From: Raphanus sativus
Lineage: Eukaryota > Streptophyta > Magnoliopsida > Brassicales > Brassicaceae
Length of the DNA: 64,000 nucleotides
NCBI RefSeq assembly: GCF_000801105.2
Contig: NC_079514.1
Location: 10,664,001-10,728,000, forward strand
Direction of reading: 5' to 3'
Positions within the stretch are counted from its first letter, which is position 1, and each line of letters opens with the position of its first letter. The notes under the pieces were generated by a model. It worked only from the letters and a program-made list of their open reading frames with translations. It searched no databases and had not been told where the DNA came from. Position numbers and translations under genes: made by a program. Positions 21,876 through 33,099 of the stretch are shown one piece after another.

Positions 21876-24745
21876 ATGTCCTCTACTGATAGAGAGGATT
21901 CATACAATGGGCAGCAGCTGTTGAGGGACATTAAGGAGGTAAGCAAAGCTCTTTACTTGAACAACAACCCACCTCAGAGGCCACTCCTTTCGTTGCCTCC
22001 TCCTGTCCGATCTAGATCTCTTGCAGAGAATGGACTTTTACTGCCAGATAAGAAGAAGAGATCGTCAGTAGCATGGGACTGGAAGAAGCCTCTGAAAGCT
22101 ATAGCTCATTTGGGGCAGCGTAGGTTTGATGTTTGTTTCCTTCTCCACGTTCACTCCATCGAAGGCCTGCCTTCGAGTTTGGACGGTACTAAACTAGTTG
22201 TCCAGTGGAAGAGGAAAGACGAGGTGATGTCCACTCAACCTTGCAGTGTTTCGCAAGGAACTGCCGAGTTTGAGGAGACTTTGACGCATAGATGTTCGGT
22301 CTACGGTAGCAAACATGGGCCCCATCGTTCTGCGAAATACGAGCAGAAGCTTTTCTTGGTCTGTGCCTCTCCCGTCGATGCTCCCTGGCTTGTTCTAGGG
22401 AAGCACTGGGTTGATCTCGCCAGGATCTTGCCTTTGTCTCTTGAGGAGATGGAAGGTGCGAGAAGAAGCTCGAGGAAGTGGGACACGAGCTTCGAGCTGT
22501 CTGGTGTGGCGGAGGAGGGTTCTGCTGTGTTGAATCTTAGTTTTGATTACTCGGTTGTCACCAGCTCTGTCTGTGATTCAACTAGTGGTGGTGGTGGGAG
22601 TGTGGTGCTGAAGCGAGTTGGTAGTGTTCCGAGTATGGAGCGTAGATCTTCTTCACCGCTTGATGATGGGAATGGGAAGGTCTCCCATCAACTCTCGCCG
22701 AATCTGAGCCTTGATCTTTCAAGGTCGGTTGATCTTCTCTATGAAAAACTTAGCGAACAAAACCAAGAAAGATCAACAGGAACTGATGTAAAGTATGACC
22801 ATCTGGAGACTGATAAGCAAGCAGATGACTCTGACAACACTGGAAAAAGAACTGATTCAAAGGAGTCCTCAGAAATTGAAATAATTGATGTCCTTGAGTT
22901 ACTTAAAGACGAAGATGAAGATGCAGCCGTTTTAGAGGAAACCTTTTTTGTTGATCAGTTATCAGTGGCCGAGCTAAAAAGTGGAGGCCCCAAGTCTGCT
23001 TTAAGTAGCCATGTTGAGATTAAATCTTCATCAGCCATCGATGATTCTACTGACAAAGAAGCTAAATCTAGTTACAAAGCTGCAATGATATTGACGAAGT
23101 CACGAAGCTTGGATGACATTACCGAATCTGTGGCTAATGATTTTCTAAAGATGCTTGAACTTGAGGAAAGTTCTTATATATATACCTCAGATGGTGAACC
23201 TACATCTCCGCGTGAATCTCTGCTTCGAGAGTTCGAGAAGGAGGCTCTGGCTTCTGGAAACTGTCTCTTAGATGGTGGGGGAGAAGAATATGTGTCTGAT
23301 ACTGATGAGGAACCGAATGATTTCTCATTCTCCTCAAGTTCCGTGGGTGAGGGAAAGTCTCAGATCTTAATAAGCAGAAGGAGTGCCAAGCTACTTGAAG
23401 ATTTGGAAACTGAAACTTTAATGCGAGAATGGGAGTTAGATGACAACAGTGTTTGCTCCGATGGGTTTGGAAGTCCAATAGAGCTTCCGGTTGGCGAGGA
23501 ACTAGATTTGCCGCCACTTGGAGATAATATTGGTGGTCCTTTTGTTTGGACAAAAGGAGGAGGGTGTATCCGGTCTATGAGTCCGTTATTGTTCAGAAAG
23601 TGTAAGGATGCATCACGTCTGATCATGCAAGTTTCAGTCCCTGTGGTGTTAGTACCAGAATTAGGTTCTGATGTTCTTGAAATACTTCAAAGTTTGGCAG
23701 CTTCTGGAATCCAAGGGCTCTGCTCTGAGATTAATGCATTGATGCCTTTGGAAGATATCGTGGGGAAGACAATACATGAAGTTATCGAGGACACAGCATT
23801 TGAGAGGTTCAGATGCTTTCTACCATGTTGATTCCGTTATGCATAATATTTCTATTGTTAGGTTTATATAGTTCTCATTGTATTTTTTTCATGAATTGCA
23901 GAACCGCACATGATTGTTCTTCAAAAGAAAATTTTGGGGGCTTTGGATCAGGTTATGTACCTCTTGACGCTCTTGCTTCCTTAGCTATTGATGGGATAGA
24001 GAGTCTGTCGGTAGAAGGATTAAAGATTCAATACAGCATGTCAGACCAAGATCCACCATCAGTCACTGCACCAAAACCCATGGATCAATCCGAGGCTTTG
24101 GAGTTGATTAGTTTTTCGTTAACGTTGGATGAGTGGTTAAGGCTTGACCATGGAACATCAGGAACACATATGAGAAAGAGAAGCTCAGCTCACCATGCCT
24201 ATCAAGATCAAGCTTCTAATGGAAAGGGTAATAATACCTTAGGGAACAAGTTGACACTTGCTCTTAGAGTATTGCTTAGAGATCCATCTCGATATAATGA
24301 ACCTGTTGGTGCATCTATGCTTGCTCTGATTCAAGTTGAAAGGTCTCTGGTTTCCTCAGATCCACCTGTGTGTAGTTTGGCTCAAGAAGAGTCCTTTGAT
24401 GACGATACACATTTGTGGAGAATCATTGACATTGGTCTTGCGGGTTTGAAAACTGAGCCTGGTGTAGACCATCCGTGGGGTACGAAAACCCAGCAAGAGT
24501 CTGGATCCCGCTGGTTACTTGCAAGTGGTACTGGCAAAACCAACAACTGTCAAGCTTCTAAGTCAAAGGCGATCATTGTATCAAACCCACAAGCAACCAG
24601 AAAGAACTTGGACTCATTGTGGAGTATAACAATCGATAGCAGGCACAATCAAGAAGGTGATTTGAATAGTAGCTCTGCTGCCTTTGTTCCACTAACAAGA
24701 AATTCAGATGTGATATTTTCTGATGATATAACAAAAGGATTGTGA
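21876..24745 (+). CDS. PMIR2: PLASTID MOVEMENT IMPAIRED1-RELATED (NT-C2 domain) protein
   Basis: Two exons, 21876-23806 and 23902-24745, join in frame (AG|A) to 2775 nt, 924 residues. An N-terminal region (SYNGQQLLRDIKEVSKALYL) precedes an NT-C2 domain at about residues 85-230 (RFDVCFLLHVHSIEGLPSS, VVQWKRKDE, FEETLTHRCSVYG). Long acidic, Ser-rich linkers follow. The conserved C-terminal domain has GPFVWTKGGGCIRSMSP, VSVPVVLVPELGSDVLEILQ and GYVPLDALASLAIDGIESLS. The PMI1/PMIR family acts in chloroplast and nuclear photorelocation and actin organisation; members are cytosolic and probably membrane-associated. Recalled position At5g26160 is PMIR2. Appears intact. Confidence 0.93.
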
Positions 24746-25509
24746 TAGTAGCATTTCCATCGGGATATTATCTTATACATTGTTTCCACTCTGCGTAAGA
24801 GCACATCATTTTGATGTGAAAGCAGCAGTCTTCTTTTTCTACTTGAATGTGTATGAGAAAATATATATTTTTAAGTAAATATACTTCCCTTTGCATCGAT
24901 CCTTCTTCTCTTACAAAAGTTTATGATATTTTTCCTGTGAATCAAATATATGATTTTCTGTCTCGAGTGTAAATATACTGCCTTTAGGAATCTCTGTGAT
25001 GTGCAGACTCGTCAATAGGAGAAACATGTAGCTTTGGTCTCCATCTTACTGCAGGAAAATCAAGGCTAAAATTCAAGGTACGTTACATAGTAAATGGCCG
25101 CTCTGTAATTATTTGTAATGGATCGCTTACTAAGTATTTGATTCAAATCATCAAATAATGTGATGCTTTCTCAGTTCCTTGTGCATGAATTTTTCATCCT
25201 GCTCTATGCAGGTTCAAGGCTGGTAAGAAGCAATCATGTTCATCCTTGGTTTGGGAGTTGGCCTGGTAAATTTTCTACTCTTGCATTGATATTCCAAGAT
25301 TACTAATTTATGAAGTACTCAAGACTCAGAATATCATAAAATTTTCAAAATTTGTCAATCAGTTTACATTGAGTATAAGTAGAATAACCAATGAAAATCA
25401 GTCTCTAGAACAGATTCATCAGAAATTATAATGTGAATAATAGTATTGGTGTCACTATCTTTTCTCATGACTGCTTTGTAACCATAAGCTTAGAAAATTC
25501 TTAAGAATC
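24746..25509. other. 3' spacer between PMIR2-like and WRKY50-like genes
   Basis: Contains the PMIR2 3' untranslated region. Splice-like sequences (GTGCAG near 25001, CAAGGTACG near 25075, TTGGTTTGGGAG near 25245) allow for extra 3' UTR exons. No protein-coding frame recognised. Confidence 0.45.
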
Positions 25510-26493
25510 TTAGTTCATGCTTGAGTGATTGTGGAAGCCCTCATAAGTTGTTATCACAAACCTCGGATCATCTCCATCTCGTTCAACCCTTTTCTTCACG
25601 GGACAGCCATCAGCTGAACACTTGAAGTAGTTTCTGCAAATTACATGAAAATCATTACAATCATGCCAAATTTTTTGCTTTTGTTATCTCACATTTGGTA
25701 TGCTTCTTTAACATTGGAGTATGAAAAGGTTAAGATTTAGAAAGATGTGGCTAATAATTGAGAAAATGTTGTTTTCTACCTGGGATTTGGGCTATTCTTC
25801 ACCATCTTCTTTCCATACTTTCTCCACTTGAACCCGTCGTCAAGCACTTCTACATCAGACTGTGTCTTGAATGCAACTCTCTCTTTTACTTTCTTCTTTT
25901 CTTTCTTAATCTGTTTTTCTTGCATAAGTCAATAGGAAAGAAGAAAAACAGATTCAGCACAGGATGACCTGTAAAACACCATTTTACTTCACCTAAAAGT
26001 TCTTTGGTAAAAGTCCTAATATGTCTATGCTTTTCAGAAAACTGTCTTTGAACCCAGCCATCTTATGGTCTAGTTTCCTAACGCATAAGGTTAATGAAAT
26101 CATCATGGACGCATGTTTTAAATAGTGTATGCATATGTTGACAGATCTTTGAATCATTATTCCATTTTCTTTCAGTATAATCCTTTCTTATATGGTTTCC
26201 CCAGAAGAAAAGAGAAACTTACCGGCAGAACCAGTGGCTGTAGCAGCGGCAACAGATGCGTTGGTACTTGGAGATTTGGGATGATCAAAACTGCTAGAGG
26301 AACCTGAGAAGAAGGCAGCAGGATGATGAGCATCATCACTAGTCTGATAACCATAAGAATGATTCATCCCTGAAACCGCAGACACAAGATTATCGTCCAT
26401 CCATTCATCTGACAAGTACATATCCGGAAGGTCGAAACCTGAGTAAGTATCATCGCTGAACCTCCTCCCCAAGTTTGTCTCTGCATCATTCAT
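25510..26493 (-). CDS. WRKY50: Group IIc WRKY transcription factor with WRKYGKK core
   Basis: Three exons: 26493-26223, 25918-25780 and 25633-25510, joining to 534 nt (177 residues; recalled Arabidopsis WRKY50 is similar in size). The DNA-binding domain has [20 protein letters not shown] with a WRKYGKK core instead of WRKYGQK. A C-x4-C..H-x-H zinc finger follows (CSADGC, ending FHNHSSMN). The intron falls at the conserved Pro-Arg of the domain (PNPR|NYFKC), as in other WRKY genes. WRKY50/51 act in jasmonate repression by salicylate and bind non-W-box elements such as those in PR1. The N-terminus is acidic and Ser/Ala-rich. Intact. Confidence 0.94.
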
Positions 26494-28566
26494 AGTTCTA
26501 GTTATGCATACAAAAAGAGAATGTGTGAGTAGTGCCTATATGTTTCAAAATAAGTCTTTCTTTTTCCGGGTTTTAAAGACTAACTTTAGAGAGGAAGCTT
26601 CAAGGTAAATGTATAAATATATAATATGTAGAAACGTGTACTTGTTGAAGGTACAGATACATAAAAAGATAGATGCTTCAAACCAGTTTTAAGTCTTACA
26701 AAGACCTGTGGTTGACTTGTGTCTTAGTCCACGACTACTCTTTTATTTATTTTTATTTTTTTTCCTTTGTCTTCTTTCAAGTCTTTTCATAGGTCTTCTA
26801 GTGCAAGGAGGTAGGCTTAAGTTACGGTACATAAAGTACCATCACTGAGAATCAAAATACCAATTCATTTTGAAGCGATATGACATACTTGGCTGAAATG
26901 AAATGAAATGAAAAGAAAAGATATAAAAGAGAGAAAAGACCGACTCTTATGTATTTAGACTGTTGAATTTTCAAGTCAAGCAGACTTTGTTGGGTAGAGA
27001 TTCTCCATCTTTTCTGCTTCCTACTTTTTAGACCCTATTAAGTAGTAGTAACTTATGCAGTCTAAGACGGGGTCATATGAATATCTTTTTCTTGTTATAA
27101 GAAGTAACTATACATTTACATAGTAAAAGATTTGTCCATATGTATGATATCTAGATTTTTAGTTTAGTTAGTCAAGTTTTAATCTTGGAAAGGTGTAACA
27201 ACATGTGTGGTTGTCATGGTGATTGAATACGCTTATTGTATCTTGTTTGCTTAGTTACCATGCTAAATTCTTTTGCAAAGGTTAAGCTTTACTCAGTCTG
27301 TTGTATGGCTTATCTTCTGTTGTATGGCTTATCTATTTTAGGATCGTTTCTTGATCTTGGATCTTCTTCAGGTAGCCGCAGTTAGGATCTATATAGTCCT
27401 AGTTCAATTTCTTCATTCCTTTGTTTTGAGTCTACCCCTGATTCCTGAAGAGAGACACTCTATGAAATGAACAATAGTAAACATCTGATATTATATTGTC
27501 TAAGCATGTAGCATATGCTGATGCAGTCATTTAAGCCAGTGTTATACGTGCTTGCATGTGGATGTGGCTGATTATCGTCACAGGTCCGGGGTACATTGTT
27601 GAATCCATCTTTTGCTTTGGCTCTGGAACCAGTATAGAGATCGTTTGAACCATCTTCTTCCTTCTCATTCAGAAGGTTTTAACTGATTCTTCTGGGAGTG
27701 TGTGTGTGTGTGTGTTATTTTACTTAGTAACTGGAGTCATAGTGTGCATTCTATTTTCTAGTGCCATACATTATCTTATTGTGAATCTATAGATGAAACC
27801 ATGAGTTAACTCAAGGTTTTTATTGCTATTATATCAAACAGAGAGTTGACTTAAGGTTTTTCTAACAAGTTGATCATGTTGGCTTTGGCTTGCAGCTGAA
27901 CATTTACTGAGGCTGGAGAAGGATTCTCTTGGACTAATCACTCTTTTATTAAAAAAAAAAAGTATCCATCAAATTGTCACAGGGACGGTTATGAACAAGT
28001 ACATTATTTCTCAAAAAGTGAAATGAGACACCCACAGGAAGCAGCAACAAAAAAAAAGAAATGTGACTCTGAATCAGAAACTAAAGAAAAAAAAAAGATG
28101 CAAATAAGAATGAATAAAAAATGTGGATACACCCATAGAATGATGAAACAAGTGGACGACCCAACAGAAACCAATGTTAACCTCAAAGGCGGCGAGTTTC
28201 TCGTACATAATCCAATAACAGTTCACCACGTGTCCAGTCATCCTCCTTCCCACATGTCTCGCACACCCTTTTGAGCCATTAAAGGCCAAGCTCCCCCCTT
28301 ATTATACGACCCATCGTTTTGGCTCCTTTTTTTTTTACTAAAATATATTCTCTATCCAGTTCACAGTTTTATAAGCTAATAGATCCACAGAGATCTTCTC
28401 ATTCGACTGGTCTATATCTACTCCTCTCTCTTCTCCATAAGATATTTCATAATACTAGTGTGAATCAACAGAGTTTCCATGTTTTAAGGTCACTCACAAG
28501 TTATACATCTCTTTCTTAGTGAAGTCACTTGATAGCTGAAGTTAAAAAAAAAAGATAAAGTTGAAA
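26494..28566. promoter_or_regulatory. Divergent promoter region, WRKY50-like and mitochondrial carrier
   Basis: About 2.1 kb between two genes facing apart. Toward WRKY50 there are three TTGACT W-box cores (26712, 26974 and 27170 regions), which would suit auto- or cross-regulation by WRKYs. Toward the carrier lies a G-box CACGTG at 28227-28232. A (TG)n run sits at about 27699-27715. No gene recognised; such short motifs also occur by chance. Confidence 0.4.
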
Positions 28567-29589
28567 ATGAGTTTAGGTGCTTTGATGAGGGAAGAGAAGA
28601 GAGCAAGACCAGCTTCTTCTCAGGTGTACATGTCCAAAGATGTAGACTGGCAAATGCTTGATAAGTCAAGGTTCTTCTTCCTCGGTGCCGCTCTCTTCTC
28701 CGGTGTATCCACTGCTCTTTACCCTATCGTAGTCCTCAAGACAAGGCAACAAGTCTCACCGACCCACGTTTCCTGCGCCAACATCTCTCTGGCCATCGCT
28801 AGGCTCGAGGGTCTGAAAGGGTTCTACAAGGGGTTTGGTACATCTTTGCTTGGTACCATCCCGGCTCGTGCTCTCTACATGACGGCTCTAGAGATCACCA
28901 AGAGTAGTGTAGGCCAAGCAACTGTTAGGTTAGGTTTGTCTGATACAACGTCTATGGCTGTTTCCAACGGTGCAGCCGGTTTGGCCTCGGCAGTTGCTGC
29001 TCAGGTTGTCTGGACTCCTATTGATGTCGTGAGCCAACGGCTTATGGTTCAAGGAGACCTGTCGGCGAATAAGCATGTCCCTGGAGTGATCAGTTCTTGT
29101 AGATACACTAATGGGTTAGATGCTTTTAGAAAGATTCTTTACAGTGATGGACCGAGAGGGTTCTACAGAGGGTTTGGTCTCTCCCTCTTGACTTATGCAC
29201 CTTCGAACGCTGTATGGTGGGCGTCTTATTCTTTGTCTCAGAAAAAGATTTGGTCTCGTTTCAAAGGTCCATGTGACCGTAAGGAAAACGCTCCTGGCTC
29301 AATGGTGGTTCAAGCGCTGAGTGCAGCCATAGCAAGCGGTTGTTCAGCTTTGATAACGATGCCGGTAGACACAATCAAGACGAGGTTGCAGGTTTTAGAC
29401 GCGGAGGAGAATGGGAGGAGACGAGCGATGACAGTGATGCAGACGGTGAAGAGCTTGATGAGGGAAGGAGGGTTTGGGGCTTGTTACAGAGGGTTGGGAC
29501 CAAGGTGGGTCTCAATGTCAATGTCTGCAACAACTATGATCACAACCTACGAGTTCTTGAAGCGTCTTTCCACTAAGAAGCAGAGATGA
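28567..29589 (+). CDS. Mitochondrial carrier family protein
   Basis: Single-exon gene. The start at 28567 (MSLGALMREEKRA) gives 340 residues; an in-frame ATG two codons upstream is possible. Three tandem carrier repeats are visible, each with its signature on the first helix: PIVVLKTRQQ (repeat 1, degenerate at Asp), PIDVVSQRLMVQG (repeat 2) and PVDTIKTRLQV (repeat 3). Each is followed by G-x-x-G-F/Y-type ends (GLKGFYKGFG, GPRGFYRGFG, GFGACYRGLG). Six transmembrane helices are expected in the inner mitochondrial membrane. The subgroup resembles SLC25A44-like carriers; the substrate here is not known. Recalled position At5g26200. Confidence 0.92.
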   Translation: MSLGALMREEKRARPASSQVYMSKDVDWQMLDKSRFFFLGAALFSGVSTALYPIVVLKTRQQVSPTHVSCANISLAIARLEGLKGFYKGFGTSLLGTIPARALYMTALEITKSSVGQATVRLGLSDTTSMAVSNGAAGLASAVAAQVVWTPIDVVSQRLMVQGDLSANKHVPGVISSCRYTNGLDAFRKILYSDGPRGFYRGFGLSLLTYAPSNAVWWASYSLSQKKIWSRFKGPCDRKENAPGSMVVQALSAAIASGCSALITMPVDTIKTRLQVLDAEENGRRRAMTVMQTVKSLMREGGFGACYRGLGPRWVSMSMSATTMITTYEFLKRLSTKKQR

Positions 29590-29899
29590 TTATATGATAT
29601 AAAGTTATAAAACCATTCATAAGTCTAAGTTTCTCTGTTTCTTGTGTTGAAATGAAGAAACGTAATGGGCAAATCTAAACAAGACGCAATTGATTGAGTT
29701 TTAAAAATGTTTTTCATCTCTAATAAACAAACATAAAACAGAACAAAGAGGGCTAACTAGCGCCTAAAGATAAACCAAATCACATGAAGTCTTAAAACCA
29801 ACAAATCTGATCTAACCAAACAGTTAGGGGATTGTTCATCATATGCAAAAGCAAATAGACAAAGGCGGGGGGCAATAAACAATGAGTTCTTTTTTTTGT
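29590..29899. other. Spacer between convergent carrier and Alfin-like genes
   Basis: Only 3' untranslated sequence of the two convergent genes is expected here. Nothing else seen. Confidence 0.5.
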
Positions 29900-31203
29900 T
29901 TAGGATCGAGCTCTCTTGTTGCTGCAAGATGGGCACTTGTACTGCTTGATGTGCTCAGCCCTGGCTGGTGTAATCTTGACACACTTCCCATGGAACCAGT
30001 TCTCGCAGAGGTCACAGCAGATCCAGAACTCATCAGCGGCATAGCTCTCACCACATGCCCCACATTGTGTTTCCCCTTGCTCATCATCGTCATCATCATC
30101 TTCATCCTCTTCCACACCTTCCTCTTCCTCTTCATCTTTGGGCTCTGGCTTTGAGTACTTGGGCTTAGGTTCTGATCCTCTCTGTAATTTGACAAAGGGA
30201 TTTAGTAAGTTGGACAAAAAGAACATTGCACATAAAAAAAGCAAAAGCTTGTTACCTTGGAGTTTGACTTTGATCTGTTGCTGCTGTTGTTGGAAACAGA
30301 GGACTTCTCCTTTGATTGTTTCTTTGCGGTGCCAGCCACAACCTCGAATATCGATGGGAGGTCATTCATCATATTGAAAAGCCGTTTCCTGCAAACATCA
30401 ATGACAAAGAGCTGAAACTGTTAAGGAGTAGAAAACTTGACAAGAATGAATAATGGTATCATGTAATCATCATGCAAGACTAAAAACAGAAAGAACATAA
30501 GACATATACCTATCAGCTTTGTCAAATCCAAACCTGGCTCCAAAAAAGAAAGCAACAGCAAGAAGCCATGCATCACTGTGGACAGCAACAAGGGACAACC
30601 AATCCTTTTCCATCATCCCGTCTCGGGCAAAGTTGATACCCAAGACAGGCTCCGGGAGCTCAGGGGGAACCTCTTCAGCTGGTAGATTCACTTCCCAGTG
30701 CTCGTTCGGGTGTCCATAAAGGCACAAGTTCTCCTTCTCTATAAAATCACAAAAGGAAAAGACAAAAGACTTTCCTCAGTGGAAACCAAATCCCACAAAC
30801 AAAAAATCAACACTTTACTAATCTATTGAGGAGAATTGAGAGAAACTATCAAAAACCCTAAATGCATCATTCAACACTCAGCTCAAAACAGAGCACAACA
30901 AAGACAATTCAAACAGACATTAAAAAAACAGTGACTTTGGGTCAATCCCACAAACAAATCTCTGAAGGGTAACACTCACCTGGATCGCAGAGTCGGTAAA
31001 ACTCCTGAACATCTGCGGAATTAAAAAAAAAAAGTTGAGATTTTTTTGATGACAATGGAAGAGCTAAATAAGCGAAGTGACCAATAATAAAATTTACCAG
31101 TGGTTAAAGCCTTAATCATGCCATTCCTACGACCCTTAAAATCCCTAAAAACCTCCTCCACCGTTCGTGGGTTGTACGCTGCACCACCACCACCTCCGTC
31201 CAT
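29900..31203 (-). CDS. AL4: Alfin-like PHD-finger protein
   Basis: Five exons: 31203-31098, 31012-30980, 30738-30510, 30388-30256 and 30181-29900, joining to 783 nt (260 residues), the usual Alfin-like length. The N-terminal Alfin domain (about 10-140) has [37 protein letters not shown] and [21 protein letters not shown] Ser/Lys/Asn-rich linker and an acidic run (DEDDDDDDE) lead to the C-terminal PHD finger, C4HC3, from [20 protein letters not shown] to CPSC. Plant Alfin-like PHDs bind H3K4me3 and act as nuclear readers with PRC1 and other partners. Position matches recalled At5g26210. Intact. Confidence 0.95.
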
Positions 31204-31261
31204 AATCTTTTACACACAGAAGGAAGTATTTTGACTTGCCCTGAACAATTGGTGGGTGCGT

Positions 31262-31383
31262 GAGAGAGAGAGAGAGATGTGACAAAGAGAGAGAGAGAGA
31301 GAGCGGACACTAAAACAATTTATTAATCAGATTTAATAAGAGGAGGATGAGTCCGCAGATGAAAGAGAGAGAGAGAGAGAGAG
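31262..31383. repeat. (GA)n tracts in the AL4 leader
   Basis: Three GA runs at 31262-31277, 31287-31303 and 31364-31383 give CT-rich sequence on the AL4 sense strand, in the expected promoter/5' UTR. Such tracts often lie in plant core promoters. Confidence 0.85.
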
Positions 31384-33099
31384 GAATCTGATGGGGAACG
31401 GAGCACGAGAAAGCGTTTACGTTACTAACCTCTAGGATCTTAACACGTGTTTTGTTTCGCTGTCGCCTGAGCGCCGGCGATGACACGGGAACCTCCTTTG
31501 TTATTAGTATGTTTTGGTTTTGGGAGTAGTAGTAATGTGTTTAATGGTTTTTTCACTTTTGTGTTTTAATTTGTTTTTAGTAATGGATTGTAGAAAACCA
31601 TCGGTTCTTTAGCATCAAATTCTTTTCAGTAGTAGATGGATTAAATTTTTTTTTTTTTTTGATCAAGTAGATGGATTAAATTTAAAGCTACACATTGGAC
31701 TGCTTTTAGCCTCTTAATTATCGTCTCAGATGGTTTATATGAGATTATATGAATTCATCTTTCTTTTTTTTGAAACTTAGGCTTGAATTCATCTATTTTG
31801 TTCGCATCAAAATTACTTTCCAAATTTAAATCATAATTACTTTCCGAATATAAATCATAACTAACAATAATATTAACGGTTTTTATGTGTTTATAATATT
31901 TTATTAGATTCTCGAAATTTTCTGTTTTAAACGGTAAGAATTTTTGGGTAAAATATGATATAATAATTATGGTAATAAATTTCTTAGTTTCTTTTGATAT
32001 TTTTATTGTTTCCTCTACTAAAATAGTTAAAATGAAATTCTAAACTCATTTTTTTGCTCCGAATTTTCCTTATTAACATGATACTAAAACAATAGGTTTA
32101 ACGATTTTTGTTTTTATTATTAAGATATTGATCTATTAAAAACTTAACCTTAGCACCTATTTCTTTTCTAACATATGATACCATATTTTTTGTTGTTATT
32201 TTTATTTTTATATTAGTAACTTAATTTAAAATTTCATAAAATACTAAATTGAACTAATATATTCTTAATACTAGTGATATGGTATGCCAAGAAATATACA
32301 ATAATGTTTCTAAAATTTACCAACTCAACATTGATTATTTGTTTATGTTCACTTTTATAATGTTTCAAATTCAGAAGAATTCATGAAAATCATCTAGGTC
32401 TGCTACATTTGATAGGTCTAGGATAGCTTGTGTTCTTGGATTTTTTCTTTCTCTTATCTTCTAACAGTCATTCAGATAATCTTCATATTTTGAATGTTGT
32501 AAAATATTAAACGTGGCTGTGATAATTTATTTCTAGAATTCTGTGTTGCTTAAATTTGGTATAGTTAATTAATTATGTTAATTATGACAGTAATACCATT
32601 GATTATTTTGATTAATTATTTGTTTTTCCAATAATTTTGTTAAAATCCGCTAATTATTTAAAAGTTCATGAAGTAGAGAATCCAGAAATTGAGCAAAAAA
32701 AATCTGGTAAAACAAGATTACCAGTCAACAAAAAAGGGTTATGGAACTTGACAAAATCATGATTCTGTAGTTTCCACTACCATAACCTCTTCTTGTCTTC
32801 TTGATATCGTTTAACAATCAACAGACTCACTCATGCTGTCCATCTTAATGATTAAACCTCTTTCTTGGTTTTATTATTTTCTGAAAGAATGCTAAGGTTC
32901 CGATAGTAAACTTATAGGAATCTAGTGTTCTGGTGAAAAGGATTATTTGTAGACCAACTGAAATTTCAATTGGTGTTGTTGTTTCTTTTCTTCCAAAATT
33001 CGGAAATACATTTATATATTGTTATACATAAATGTTAAAAAGAAAATTCTCAAACTCTGTCTTATCAGAAACATATTTCTGCACTAGATATTGGTAGAA
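31384..33099. other. AL4 promoter and AT-rich spacer
   Basis: Near AL4 there is an ACACGTG motif at about 31444. The rest is AT-rich. From about 32480 to the receptor-kinase gene the sequence is duplicated near 36955-37275 (AATTCT..TTTAAATTTGGTATAGTTAATTAAT and GATTATTTTGATTAATTATTTG). It therefore belongs to the tandem receptor-kinase unit. Confidence 0.5.
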
